Source: Pseudofrankia coriaricola (GTDB taxonomy: Bacteria; Actinomycetota; Actinomycetes; Frankiales; Frankiaceae). From it: a DNA stretch of 59,974 nt. The notes beneath the pieces were generated by a model, which saw nothing but the letters and a program-made list of their open reading frames with translations, was not told the origin of the DNA and did no database searches. The stretch spans positions 1,141 to 61,114 of the forward strand of contig NZ_MBLO01000032.1 of NCBI RefSeq assembly GCF_001854805.1. The letters run 5' to 3'. The position numbers were made by a program, and so were the translations under genes. Shown piece by piece: positions 17,243 to 25,318 of this stretch (the first letter of the stretch is position 1; every line of letters starts with the position of its first letter).

Positions 17243-17286
17243 CCTGCGCCATCTCCATCCAGGGTGGGAAGCCGACGAGTGAGGTG

Positions 17287-17324
17287 AGCTGCGCCCGCGA
17301 GGGGCGGCCCTCGCGGGCGCAGCT
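17287..17324. repeat. Perfect 17-bp inverted repeat with 4-nt loop
   Basis: AGCTGCGCCCGCGAGGG (17287-17303) pairs with CCCTCGCGGGCGCAGCT (17308-17324) around GCGG. It lies between divergent genes, so it is not a terminator of either. It may be an operator, an insulator against antisense transcription, or a 5'-UTR stem for the leftward gene. Confidence 0.7.
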
Positions 17325-17327
17325 TGT

Positions 17328-17350
17328 ATTTAGTATTATCATTACGAGTG
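17328..17350. promoter_or_regulatory. AT-rich divergent promoter element
   Basis: TTTAGTATTATCATTACG stands out from the GC-rich surroundings and fits the recurrent element. Leftward it reads CGTAATGATAATACTA; rightward, TATTAT is a possible -10 for the enoyl-CoA hydratase gene about 105 bases downstream. Confidence 0.45.
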
Positions 17351-17455
17351 AATTCGTCAACGTGTGCGGCCACGCAAGCGGTGCCAGGTGCACCCGTGTG
17401 GTGCGTCAGGCGGCTCCGTGAGCCGAACCCGTTGCCACGTCTGCGAGGAGGCAGC

Positions 17456-18256
17456 ATGACCGACCCGCTCCAGGAACTTCCGCCCGACGTGCTCTACCAG
17501 GTCAGCGGGCACGTCGCGCGTGTGACGATCAATCGAGAGCCCAAACGAAACGCGATGTCATTCGGCACCATCCGAAACCTGCGTGAGGCGTTTCGGCAGG
17601 CGGACGAAGATCCGGGGGTACGGGTCGTCGTGCTCGGCGGTGCCGGCGACACGGCATTCTGCTCCGGGGCGGACCTCGGCGGGCTCAGAGGCGCCAAGGA
17701 CGGTGCCGAGGCCGCACACGCCGGACGCGGTCATCTCGCCTCGCTGTTCACCGAGATGTACGAGCTCGGCAAACCGACCGTCGCGCGCGTGCAAGGGTAC
17801 GCTCTCGCCGGCGGCTTCGGCCTGGCCCTCGCCTGCGACTTCGTCGTCGCCTCCGAACGCGCCACGTTCGGGGCGCCAGAGGTGAACATCGGACTGTGGC
17901 CCTACATGATCTCAGTTCCGCTGGTCAGGTCGATGCGACCCAAAGACGCCCTCGACCTCATCCTCACCGGCCGTCGAGTGACGGCGGCCGAGGGCCGTGA
18001 GCTGGGTTTCGTGAGCCGGCTGACGTCTGAAGACGGCCTCGACGCGACGGTCGACGAACTGGCGGCGCGGCTGGCCACCCGCTCACCAGGGGCCATTCGG
18101 CTGGGACGGCCCGCGTTCTACCGGATGCTCGACCAGACCTCGGCCCAGGCGCTACCGGAGCTGCAGGCCATGCTCACGGTCGCGACGTCGTTGCCCGACG
18201 CCGCCGAAGGCGTCGCCGCCTTCCACGAGAGGCGCGAGCCTGTCTGGACCGAGTGA
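17456..18256 (+). CDS. Enoyl-CoA hydratase/isomerase family protein
   Basis: This is a 266-residue crotonase-fold enzyme; the ATG follows GAGGAGGCAGC. Oxyanion-hole elements are TAFCSGADLGGLRG and [20 protein letters not shown], and the glutamate region is [14 protein letters not shown]. The divergent partner is the AACS/HMG-CoA lyase chimera. A truncated close relative of this gene lies in the same divergent position beside the intact lyase near 50.9 kb. It likely hydrates an unsaturated acyl-CoA made by the neighbouring acyl-CoA dehydrogenase. Confidence 0.88.
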   Translation: MTDPLQELPPDVLYQVSGHVARVTINREPKRNAMSFGTIRNLREAFRQADEDPGVRVVVLGGAGDTAFCSGADLGGLRGAKDGAEAAHAGRGHLASLFTEMYELGKPTVARVQGYALAGGFGLALACDFVVASERATFGAPEVNIGLWPYMISVPLVRSMRPKDALDLILTGRRVTAAEGRELGFVSRLTSEDGLDATVDELAARLATRSPGAIRLGRPAFYRMLDQTSAQALPELQAMLTVATSLPDAAEGVAAFHERREPVWTE

Positions 18257-18596
18257 CGGCGCGGGCCCGGCTGGCGTCGTCCTCCGCACGACGCCACTGG
18301 GTCGCGAGCTCCGCACGGTGGTCCGGGTGCGCCACCTCGAGGAGGCGGTCGGCATGTTCCCGCGCGGTGCACCCTCGAAGGTCGGCGATCCCGTACTCGG
18401 TGACGACAACGCAGAAAGCGCGTGGGTCACGTTGCCCGGCGCCATCTGAACCGACGGATTGCCGTCGACGAACTCGTAGAGGCTGGCGCCGCCGATGATC
18501 TCTCCGACGAGTGCCGGCCTTCCGGCGGCACCGTTGCGCCGTACCAGGTCGAGTCCGCCCTCGGTCAGGATCGAGTGGAGTGTGATGCGGCCTCAA
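18241..18596 (-). pseudogene. CoA-transferase relic with internal deletion and frameshift
   Basis: Reading leftward, one frame gives LTEGGLDLVRRNGAAGRPAL, then VGEIIGGASLYEFVDGNPSV and MAPGNVTHAL. This matches the middle of the acetyl-CoA hydrolase/transferase genes elsewhere in the window. The sequence then jumps, in another frame, to VVTEYGIADLRGCTAREHAD and VAHPDHRAELATQW, the C-terminal part. The joining segment (about 100 codons with the active-site loop) is deleted and the frame is broken. Its tail overlaps the end of the convergent enoyl-CoA hydratase gene. Confidence 0.82.
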
Positions 18597-18617
18597 TTTG
18601 TTATGATGATTCTATTT
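18597..18617 (+). promoter_or_regulatory. Promoter of the L-2-hydroxyglutarate oxidase gene
   Basis: TATGAT at 18602-18607 is followed by GATTCTAT, a clear example of the recurrent element. It lies about 48 bases before the GTG start. The leftward complement, TAGAATCATCATAAC, matches the mmgE/prpD element at 14 of 15 positions. Confidence 0.6.
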
Positions 18618-18654
18618 GATAGAGCCTGTTGAGGCCGGACGTCGAGGAGCGAAA

Positions 18655-19851
18655 GTGGCCGAGTACGACGTGGCCGTGGTGGGCGCAGGGATCGTTGGTC
18701 TGGCGGTCGCGCTGGAGGTCTCGAACCGCAGAGCCGACGCGTCGATCGTGGTCGTCGAGCGCGAAGCCGACGTGGCCGCGCACCAGACGGGGCACAACTC
18801 CGGGGTCATCCACGGGGGGATCTACTACGAGCCTGGTTCGCTGAAAGCCAAACTGTGCGTTGAGGGCGCGGCGTTGATGTACGAGTTCGCCCAGGAGCAA
18901 GGCATCGCGCACGAGAGGTGCGGCAAGTTGATCGTCGCGGTGCGACCGGACGAGCTACCCCGACTCGACGAACTCGAACGGCGCGGAGCGGCGAACGGCG
19001 TACCCGGCCTTCGTCGTGTCTCCGGCGACGAGATCCGGGACATCGAACCCAACGCGACCGGCATCGCCGCGCTGCACGCCCCGAACACCGGCATCATCGA
19101 CTACACCGACGTGTCCCGGGCGATCCGCAAAGAACTCGAAGGCAAGGGCGTCGACTTCCGCTTCGGCGAGCAGGTCCGTGAGATCACCCAAGGCACTGAA
19201 TGCCGCCTGCGCCTGCCGCACGGCACGGTGACCGCCAAGCAAGTGATCGTCTGTGCGGGGCTATGGTCGGACCGGCTGGCCCGACGGTCGGGTGCACCTG
19301 CGAACCCGCGCGTCGTCCCGTTCCGAGGGGTCTACCTCCGCCTCAAGCAGACCGACCGTCCGGTCGTCAACGGGATGGTATACCCGGTCCCGGACCCGAC
19401 GCTGCCGTTCCTCGGCGTACATGTAACGAAGCACGTCCACGGCGACGTGATGCTGGGCCCCACCGCCATGCTCGTGCCGTCGCGCGACGGCTACCTGTTC
19501 CGCCGGGCACGACCCCGTGACATCTGGGACACCGTCAGCTGGCCAGGCACCTGGCACGTGGCACGCACCTACTGGCGCACCGGGATCGACGAGATCCGGA
19601 TGGCGACCAGCAAGCGAGCGTATGTCCGGGCGGCAGCGCAGTACGTCCCGTCGTTGACCCGGTCCTCGATCGACGACTCGTTCCACTCCGGAGTACGCGC
19701 CCAGGCAGTCGACCGCGACGGCACGCTCGTCGACGACTTCGCGATCTCTCGGACCGGGGCGGTGTCGCATGTGCGCAACGCGCCCTCGCCCGCCGCCACC
19801 TCCGCGTTCGCCCTGGCCCGCGAACTCGTGGACCGCATCGACCGCTCGTGA
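18655..19851 (+). CDS. lhgO: L-2-hydroxyglutarate oxidase-like FAD enzyme
   Basis: This is a 398-residue FAD-dependent oxidase of the DAO/LhgO family. The GTG start is chosen for GGAGC five bases upstream. The FAD-binding motif VAVVGAGIVGLAVALE is at the N-terminus. The LhgO hallmark HNSGVIHGGIYYEPGSLKA, RCGKLIVA, APNTGIIDY, and FLGVHVTKHVHGDVMLGPTA follow. The expected reaction is (S)-2-hydroxyglutarate to 2-oxoglutarate, passing electrons to the quinone pool. It has its own promoter and ends at a strong bidirectional terminator. Confidence 0.88.
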   Translation: MAEYDVAVVGAGIVGLAVALEVSNRRADASIVVVEREADVAAHQTGHNSGVIHGGIYYEPGSLKAKLCVEGAALMYEFAQEQGIAHERCGKLIVAVRPDELPRLDELERRGAANGVPGLRRVSGDEIRDIEPNATGIAALHAPNTGIIDYTDVSRAIRKELEGKGVDFRFGEQVREITQGTECRLRLPHGTVTAKQVIVCAGLWSDRLARRSGAPANPRVVPFRGVYLRLKQTDRPVVNGMVYPVPDPTLPFLGVHVTKHVHGDVMLGPTAMLVPSRDGYLFRRARPRDIWDTVSWPGTWHVARTYWRTGIDEIRMATSKRAYVRAAAQYVPSLTRSSIDDSFHSGVRAQAVDRDGTLVDDFAISRTGAVSHVRNAPSPAATSAFALARELVDRIDRS

Positions 19852-19902
19852 TCCGGCGCCTCGACCGCGACCGAGCGACTGTCACAAAGCGTCCTTCATG
19901 AC

Positions 19903-19939
19903 GCACGGCCCCAGCCGACCAAGTCGGCTGGGGCCGTGC
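19903..19939. terminator. Bidirectional hairpin terminator
   Basis: A perfect 17-bp stem (GCACGGCCCCAGCCGAC and its complement) with loop CAA lies between convergent genes, 51 bases after the lhgO stop and 11 bases after the SDR stop. No U-tract follows, which is usual for actinobacterial terminators. Confidence 0.85.
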
Positions 19940-19950
19940 AACGAGGTTGC

Positions 19951-20703
19951 CTAGGAAGCTAGCCAGCCGCCGTCCACGACAATCTGCTGACCGGTCACGT
20001 ACGACGACGCGTCCGACAGCAGAAAGATGGTCGCGCCACCCAGTTCCGCTGGTCTGCCCAGCCTCCGCATCGGGATGCGACCTTCGATCCGGCTCAGTTC
20101 GTCGGGCTGGTCGAGGAGATCGGCCGTCAACGCCGTGCGGAAGTAGCCAGGCGAGATCGCGTTGACGCGGACCCCCGAGGTGGCCCACTCGGCGGCGAGT
20201 GTACGAACCACCCCAAGGACACCGGCTTTGGACGCGACGTAGGCCAATGCGCGCGGAAGGCCGATCGAACTGCCGAGCGAGCCGACGAACACGTGACTGG
20301 ACGGCACGTCATCTGCGCGGTGCCGCATCAGTTCGCGTGACAGGACGATCGGCGCCTCGAGGTTGACCGTCAGCACGCGCCGCAACACTTCGTCGTCGAA
20401 GTCGCGCGCGTCCGCACGGTGAGTGACCCCTGCCGCGTGCACCACACCATGCACCTGCCCGGTGCTAAGTTCCCGGGCGAGGTCAGCAACGGCGTCGAGG
20501 TCGGACAAATCCGCACGACGCACGCACGCCGTCCCCCCGGCGTGCTCGACTGCCGCGGCCGATTCGGCTAGCTGCGACTCGCTACGCGCCACCAGCGTCA
20601 CGCGAGCACCTGCTGCCGCTACCGCCTCGGCCATCGCCCGCCCGAGCCCGCGGCCCGCGCCGGTGACGACGACGTGTCGGCCCGCGAGGTCGAACAGGTT
20701 CAC
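19951..20703 (-). CDS. Short-chain dehydrogenase/reductase
   Basis: This 250-residue classical SDR has TGAGRGLGRAMAEA for cofactor binding, HAAGVTH, VFVGSLGSS with the catalytic serine, and YVASKAGVLGV with Tyr/Lys. The C-terminal SSYVTGQQIVVDGGWLAS is typical. The ATG overlaps the stop of the upstream aldehyde dehydrogenase (ATGA). It is the last gene of a three-gene operon with an Fe-alcohol dehydrogenase and an ALDH. Confidence 0.9.
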   Translation of the reverse strand: MNLFDLAGRHVVVTGAGRGLGRAMAEAVAAAGARVTLVARSESQLAESAAAVEHAGGTACVRRADLSDLDAVADLARELSTGQVHGVVHAAGVTHRADARDFDDEVLRRVLTVNLEAPIVLSRELMRHRADDVPSSHVFVGSLGSSIGLPRALAYVASKAGVLGVVRTLAAEWATSGVRVNAISPGYFRTALTADLLDQPDELSRIEGRIPMRRLGRPAELGGATIFLLSDASSYVTGQQIVVDGGWLAS

Positions 20704-22154
20704 AACGCACGCACTGCGCAGGTCTTCGTCCGCGTGTAGAAGGCCAACGCACCGAGGCCCTGCTCCTTAAAAGGGGAACCGGACAACTTGAATCCCCCGA
20801 ATGGGTGATGAACGTCCCAGCCAGAAGTGGGTAGGTTGACGGCCGCCTGCCCCGCGTCGATGTCCCGCAGGAAGGTGTTCGCGGCGGACATGCTCTTGGT
20901 GAACAGCGCGGCCGAAAGCCCGTACTCCGAGGCGTTGGCGAGTTCGACCGCTTCGTCGAGAGACGAAACGGCCAGCACGGCGACGACGGGGCCGAACACC
21001 TCCGTCCGCCAGATGGTCATGTCGGCTGTCACGTCGTCCAAGACCGTGGGCAGGACGTAACACCCCTTTTGGAGGACCTCGCCCGCGCCGACGGTGCCGC
21101 CTGCGGCGATCGTGGCGCCCTCTGCGCTCGCAGTCGCGACGTGCCCGATGACGTCGGACTGCTGGCGACGGCTCACCATCGGCCCGACGACAGTGCTCGG
21201 GTCCAGGCTCGGGCCGGCGGCGTAGGAGTTGGCTACCGCGACCAGACGCTCGACGAAACTGTCCTTGACGGAGGCCTCCACCAGGACCCGACTCGTCGCC
21301 GTGCACCGCTGGCCGGCTTGGGCGAACCCGGCGGCGGCGATCGTCTCGGCCGCGAGGTCGAGGTCGGCGTCGGCAAGGACGATGGCCGCGTTCTTGCCGC
21401 CCATCTCACACTGGACTCGGATGTTGCGTCCGGCGACCTTCCGCTGAAGATCGAGACCGACGCCCGTGGACCCGGTGAACGTGATCGCGTCGATTTCTGG
21501 CGAACCGACGAGGTCCTCGCCGATCTCGCCGATCCGACCGGTGACGGTTGTGATCGCCTCTGGCGGCAGGCCAGCGTCCACCAGTGCCCGGGTCAGCTCG
21601 AGCGCTATCGTCGGCGTGTCGGACGCCGGTTTGAGAACCACTGCATTGCCCGCGGCGAACGCCGGCGCAAGCTTGCGCGACGGGGTGAGCAACGGGTCGT
21701 TCCACGGAGTGATCGCGAGCACCACGCCGACGGGCTCGTGCCAGACGCTTGTGGTGGTGTCCGGCCGTGCGTCGTGGATCAGGTCGCCGTAGGGCAGCCG
21801 CGCGACCCCAGCGTAGAACTCGAAGAACTCGGCGGATTTCCCGACCTCGCCCGTGGCTTCGGCCAAGGTCTTGCCGTTCTCCTGGGCAAGGAGTCTCGCG
21901 AGCTCGCTCGCCCGGTCGCGCAGGATGGCGGCGGCCCGAAACAGAACGCGCCCACGCTCGAGCGCATTGGTACGACCCCAGATCCGGGCGCCCTCGCGAG
22001 CCGTCTTGTAACCCTCACGGACGACGTCCGCTCCGAGTGCGGGCACCCGCGCCACGACCGTGTCCCAGTCGGACGGGTCGTGCACGTCGAGGAGGGTACC
22101 GGATCCTTCCCAACGCCCGCCCACGTGGGCGTTGTAGGAGCGGGTCTCGGTCAT
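20700..22154 (-). CDS. NAD(P)-dependent aldehyde dehydrogenase (semialdehyde type)
   Basis: This 484-residue ALDH has the glutamate in CEMGGKNAAIV, the cysteine in GQRCTATSRV, and the ITPWNDPLLTPSRK substrate/cofactor segment. It resembles succinate or 2-oxoglutarate semialdehyde dehydrogenases, but specificity is inferred. The stop overlaps the downstream SDR start, and its own ATG overlaps the stop of the Fe-alcohol dehydrogenase, so all three are translationally coupled. Oxidation of an alcohol to the aldehyde and then the acid is the natural reading. Confidence 0.88.
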   Translation of the reverse strand: MTETRSYNAHVGGRWEGSGTLLDVHDPSDWDTVVARVPALGADVVREGYKTAREGARIWGRTNALERGRVLFRAAAILRDRASELARLLAQENGKTLAEATGEVGKSAEFFEFYAGVARLPYGDLIHDARPDTTTSVWHEPVGVVLAITPWNDPLLTPSRKLAPAFAAGNAVVLKPASDTPTIALELTRALVDAGLPPEAITTVTGRIGEIGEDLVGSPEIDAITFTGSTGVGLDLQRKVAGRNIRVQCEMGGKNAAIVLADADLDLAAETIAAAGFAQAGQRCTATSRVLVEASVKDSFVERLVAVANSYAAGPSLDPSTVVGPMVSRRQQSDVIGHVATASAEGATIAAGGTVGAGEVLQKGCYVLPTVLDDVTADMTIWRTEVFGPVVAVLAVSSLDEAVELANASEYGLSAALFTKSMSAANTFLRDIDAGQAAVNLPTSGWDVHHPFGGFKLSGSPFKEQGLGALAFYTRTKTCAVRAL

Positions 22155-23332
22155 GCGAGCTCTCCCATCGCAGTCCAGGCGCCGCGGAGGTCTCCGGTGC
22201 GCAGGTGTTCGAGCAGGACGCCGAGCCGGACCGACTCAAGAGGAACAGGGTTGGTCGGTCGCGGGTAGTCACGGACGACGGACTGGGCGAGGAAGGGAAT
22301 CTCCTCAGCGGCGGTGCCGTAGGCATCGAGGTCGGTCGGCAGGTCGACGAGCTCGGTCAGCGCCCGCACCGCCTCGGCGACGTCGCGCAACGTGGCGTCG
22401 GACTGGCCGAGCACGCTTTCGGCCAGGGATTTTCCGTCACGGGCCGACATCGTCTGGTTATAGGCGAGGCAGTACGGAAGCGCGATCGCGCAACCGACCC
22501 CGTGCGGCAGGTGGTGCCGAGCCGCGAGGACGTAGCTCAGCGAATGGCCGAGCACCACGCCCGCGTTGAGCGAGACACCGGCCAAGAACGAGGCGTACAG
22601 AAGCTCGGACCGCGCCTTCGGGTCGCCTTTGTGACCCGCGGGGAGGGCGGCGAAGATCCGTCGCGCGGCCTCGCCCGAGAAGAACCACGTCAATTCGTTC
22701 GACGTACTCGACATCATGGACTCGACGGAGTGGGCCAACGCGTCGAGCGCCGTCGCCGCCACGACCGGAGCGGGCAGTCGTTGCACGAGGGCGTCGTCCA
22801 GGACCGCGAGCTCCGGTACGAACTGACGGGACAACACCGCGCGCTTGGCTCCGTCTACCGCGAACATGGCGACGCGAGTCGCTTCCGCGCCGGTGCCGAC
22901 CGTGGTTGGCACCATCACCAGCGGGCCGAGCCCCGGCACCAGTGGCGCCGGACCTTTCAGGTCCCGCAGCGGTGTGCCGGATGCGACGCTGTAGGCAACT
23001 AGCTTGACCGTGTCCAGAGCACTGCCGCCTCCGATTCCGACGAAGGCGACGGGGTTGGTGGCTGCGGCGGCGACCGCAGCCCGTGTGACGACATCGACGT
23101 CGGGCTCGCCGATGACGTCCGCGAACACCTGGGGCTCGTAACCAGCTTTGGCAAGGCCTTCCAGTAGATCGGCGGTCAGACCGTTGGCATGCACGATGCT
23201 GTCCGCCACCACGCATATCGCGCCCGTCGGTACGCCCCGGGCGCACAGCAGGTCGCCGACGTCACCTGAAGCACCGGCGTACCGGGTGAGCTGGCCCGGG
23301 AAGAGGAACTCTGAGATGTCGGATCGCGTCAC
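22151..23332 (-). CDS. Iron-containing alcohol dehydrogenase
   Basis: This 393-residue group III (Fe-ADH/maleylacetate reductase/4-hydroxybutyrate dehydrogenase) enzyme has its GTG start chosen with GAGGAAGG upstream; a TTG seven codons earlier is an alternative. Motifs are GIGGGSALDTVKL for the nucleotide, PTTVGTGAEAT, and the metal-ligand helix ALDALAHSVESM. A further histidine occurs in LGHSLSYVLAARHHLPHG. It opens the operon, and the -10 region is so close that the transcript leader is only about 17 bases. Confidence 0.88.
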   Translation of the reverse strand: MTRSDISEFLFPGQLTRYAGASGDVGDLLCARGVPTGAICVVADSIVHANGLTADLLEGLAKAGYEPQVFADVIGEPDVDVVTRAAVAAAATNPVAFVGIGGGSALDTVKLVAYSVASGTPLRDLKGPAPLVPGLGPLVMVPTTVGTGAEATRVAMFAVDGAKRAVLSRQFVPELAVLDDALVQRLPAPVVAATALDALAHSVESMMSSTSNELTWFFSGEAARRIFAALPAGHKGDPKARSELLYASFLAGVSLNAGVVLGHSLSYVLAARHHLPHGVGCAIALPYCLAYNQTMSARDGKSLAESVLGQSDATLRDVAEAVRALTELVDLPTDLDAYGTAAEEIPFLAQSVVRDYPRPTNPVPLESVRLGVLLEHLRTGDLRGAWTAMGELA

Positions 23333-23352
23333 CGTAGCACAACCCTTCCTCA

Positions 23353-23370
23353 ACCATCATAATAGTAATC
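23353..23370 (-). promoter_or_regulatory. Promoter of the Fe-alcohol dehydrogenase operon
   Basis: Leftward, TATGAT (23361-23356) is followed by GGTTGAGG, an instance of the recurrent TATRATGRTT element. The start codon follows about 24 bases downstream. Confidence 0.5.
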
Positions 23371-23847
23371 TTTTTACTACCTGGCCGACCGTTACCGAGC
23401 CATCGCGACCCCACCGTCCGGCCGACCGAATTCGCCGAGCGACCGGCCTGGGAGCCGCTGCGGCGGATGCGGCGCCCCTGCGAGCACGGCGTAGCGCTCC
23501 TCGGCGACCGCTCAGCTGCCGTCGTGTCACCGTCAGCCACGACCGGCAGGTGCGGACAGTCGGACGGCGCACCGTCGGATGCACTCCCTCACGCCAGGTG
23601 CGGAGACTCGTGTCGGGTACGAAGACGAAGCCAATCTCTCATATTAGTTAGACTCTTTGCAAGGTCTCCGCGGCTGACCGCTTCAGGACGTCGTGCACGT
23701 GGCGAGTCGTGCCCACCCGTGGGCCGTCAGGGCGGGCGACGCCAAGAGCAGACTCCGCCGGCTCGGGCAGTCTCCGGCGGCGACAGGGGGCTGGGCTGGC
23801 AGCGGCCACGACGCCGTTGGCGGCGCGGCCGCGCTTGCCGATGTACC

Positions 23848-23997
23848 GGCGAGAACTTCCGGCGCAACCTGGCCATCGTCGACGCCGTCACGGCGATCGG
23901 CGCGGAGATCGGCGCGACCCCTGCGCAGACCGCCCTAGCCTGGATTCTCACCCGCGGCGACGACATCGCACCCATTCCCGGCACCCGCCGTGTCGCC
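23848..23997 (+). pseudogene. Aldo/keto reductase fragment
   Basis: Fifty codons reading ENFRRNLAIVDAVTAIGAEI, then TPAQTALAWILTRGDDIAPI and PGTRRV, are typical of the C-terminal third of aldo/keto reductases. No start, no catalytic Tyr/Lys/His region and no C-terminus are present. It is joined in frame to an IS110 fragment. Bases 23371-23847 upstream hold no recognisable gene. Confidence 0.8.
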
Positions 23998-24009
23998 CGC
24001 GGCGTGGAC

Positions 24010-24366
24010 GTGGCCTACCTGCCCGGCCTGGCGATGCGCCGCATCGCCGACCTGCATCCCGGCGAATCGAAGACCGACGCCCGCCACGACTACGTGATCG
24101 CGGACGCGGCACGAACGCTGCCCCACACTCTGCGCCGGGTCGGCACCGACGACGACGCGCTCGCCGGGCTGACCGTGCTCGTCGGCTACGACAGCGACCT
24201 GGCCGCCGACGCGACCCAGCTGTCCAACCGGCTCCGCGACGCCCTCCTTCACATCCACACGGCCGGCGAACGCCTGCTGGGCAGCCACATCCACCGGCCC
24301 GGCGTCCTCGGGCTGCTGGCCGCCGCCCTGACCCCGGCCGACTGGTCCCGGCTCGGCTCGGGGTAG
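24010..24366 (+). mobile_element. IS110-family transposase fragment
   Basis: YLPGLAMRRIADLHPGESKT, VIADAARTLPHTLRRV and LSNRLRDALLHIH match the N-terminal RuvC-like and middle part of IS110 transposases. The first catalytic segment and the C-terminal serine domain are missing. KTDARHDY shows the expected KTDARDA-type acidic motif with the second aspartate replaced by histidine. The frame is continuous with the aldo/keto reductase relic, so insertion and deletion fused them. Confidence 0.82.
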
Positions 24367-24440
24367 CACGTTCGGGCTCAGCGCAAAGCCACGCTGACGC
24401 GGCCCGCGCCGCACCCAGGACAGTGCGGCTTCACACTATG

Positions 24441-24462
24441 CTGATATCTATCAGTATGAATA
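24441..24462 (+). promoter_or_regulatory. Palindrome and promoter before the second F420-type oxidoreductase
   Basis: CTGATA-TC-TATCAG is a 6+2+6 inverted repeat at 24441-24454, directly followed by TATGAA as a weak -10. The start codon is about 25 bases downstream. It looks like an operator but differs from the recurrent element. Confidence 0.45.
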
Positions 24463-24484
24463 GCAATCAGCTCCTGGAGGCGTG

Positions 24485-25318
24485 ATGGAGATCGGCATCT
24501 CGGTGTTCCCCACCGATCGGACGATCGGGGTCATAGAACTCGCCGAGCAGGTCGAACAGCGCGGCTTCGAGTCGCTCTGGTTGACCGAGCACACCCACAT
24601 CCCGGTCTTCCGGGATCCGGACAGCCCTGCCGGGGGAGATATCGCGGAGCACTACAAGCGCACCCTCGACCCGTTCGTGGGGCTCACCGCCGCCGCCATG
24701 GTCACCAATACCCTGCGCCTCGGGTTCGGCATCCTGTTGCTCGTCCAGCGCGATCCGATCACCACTGCCAAAGCTGTCGCGAGCCTCGACCAGGTGTCCG
24801 GCGGCCGACTCATGTGCGGTGTGGGCGCCGGATGGATCCCTGAGGAGATCGCCAACCACGGCACCGTTGCCAGGACCCGGTTCAGACTGATGCACGAGCG
24901 AGTGCTCGCGATGCGCCGGCTATGGACCGACGACGAAGCCGAGTTCCACGGCGAGTTCGTGTCCTTCGACCCCGTCTGGCAGTGGCCCAAGCCCGTTCAG
25001 CATCCGTTCCCCTTGTACATCGCCGGAAACACGACGAACAGCATGGAGCGCGTGGTCGAGGCAGGCGAGGGCTGGTTCCCGGTGGGCAACAAGTGGTCGG
25101 AACGTGCCCGTCTGGTCCAACAGGTCGCGGAGTTCCGCGACCTGTGCGAGGTCCGGGGGCGCGATCGCCTGCCGGTCTCAGTCTACTCACCGGATCCCGC
25201 ACCCGATCCACTCGACGAGTTGCGTCAGGCAGGGGTCGATCGCGTCGTCCTCACGATCAGCCAGGAGTCACGGGAGGCCGCGCTGAGGGACCTCGACCTG
25301 TACCAGTCGCTTCTCTGA
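24485..25318 (+). CDS. F420-type luciferase-like oxidoreductase
   Basis: This is a 277-residue LLM-family protein. The ATG is preferred over the GTG one codon earlier because it sits at workable distance from GGAGG. Motifs are FESLWLTEHTHIPV, TNTLRLGFGILLLVQRDPI, and SGGRLMCGVGAGWIPEEIANHG, the usual flavin/F420 contact loops. The C-terminus has GVDRVVLTIS. Its last 51 bases overlap the end of the convergent exporter gene. The substrate is unknown; monooxygenation or carbonyl reduction is possible. Confidence 0.87.
   Translation: MEIGISVFPTDRTIGVIELAEQVEQRGFESLWLTEHTHIPVFRDPDSPAGGDIAEHYKRTLDPFVGLTAAAMVTNTLRLGFGILLLVQRDPITTAKAVASLDQVSGGRLMCGVGAGWIPEEIANHGTVARTRFRLMHERVLAMRRLWTDDEAEFHGEFVSFDPVWQWPKPVQHPFPLYIAGNTTNSMERVVEAGEGWFPVGNKWSERARLVQQVAEFRDLCEVRGRDRLPVSVYSPDPAPDPLDELRQAGVDRVVLTISQESREAALRDLDLYQSLL

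Noticed and set aside
17172-17421. Two opposing short frames with the same CAREGRPSRAQL stretch
   Set aside because: The shared residues come only from the perfect palindrome being read on both strands.
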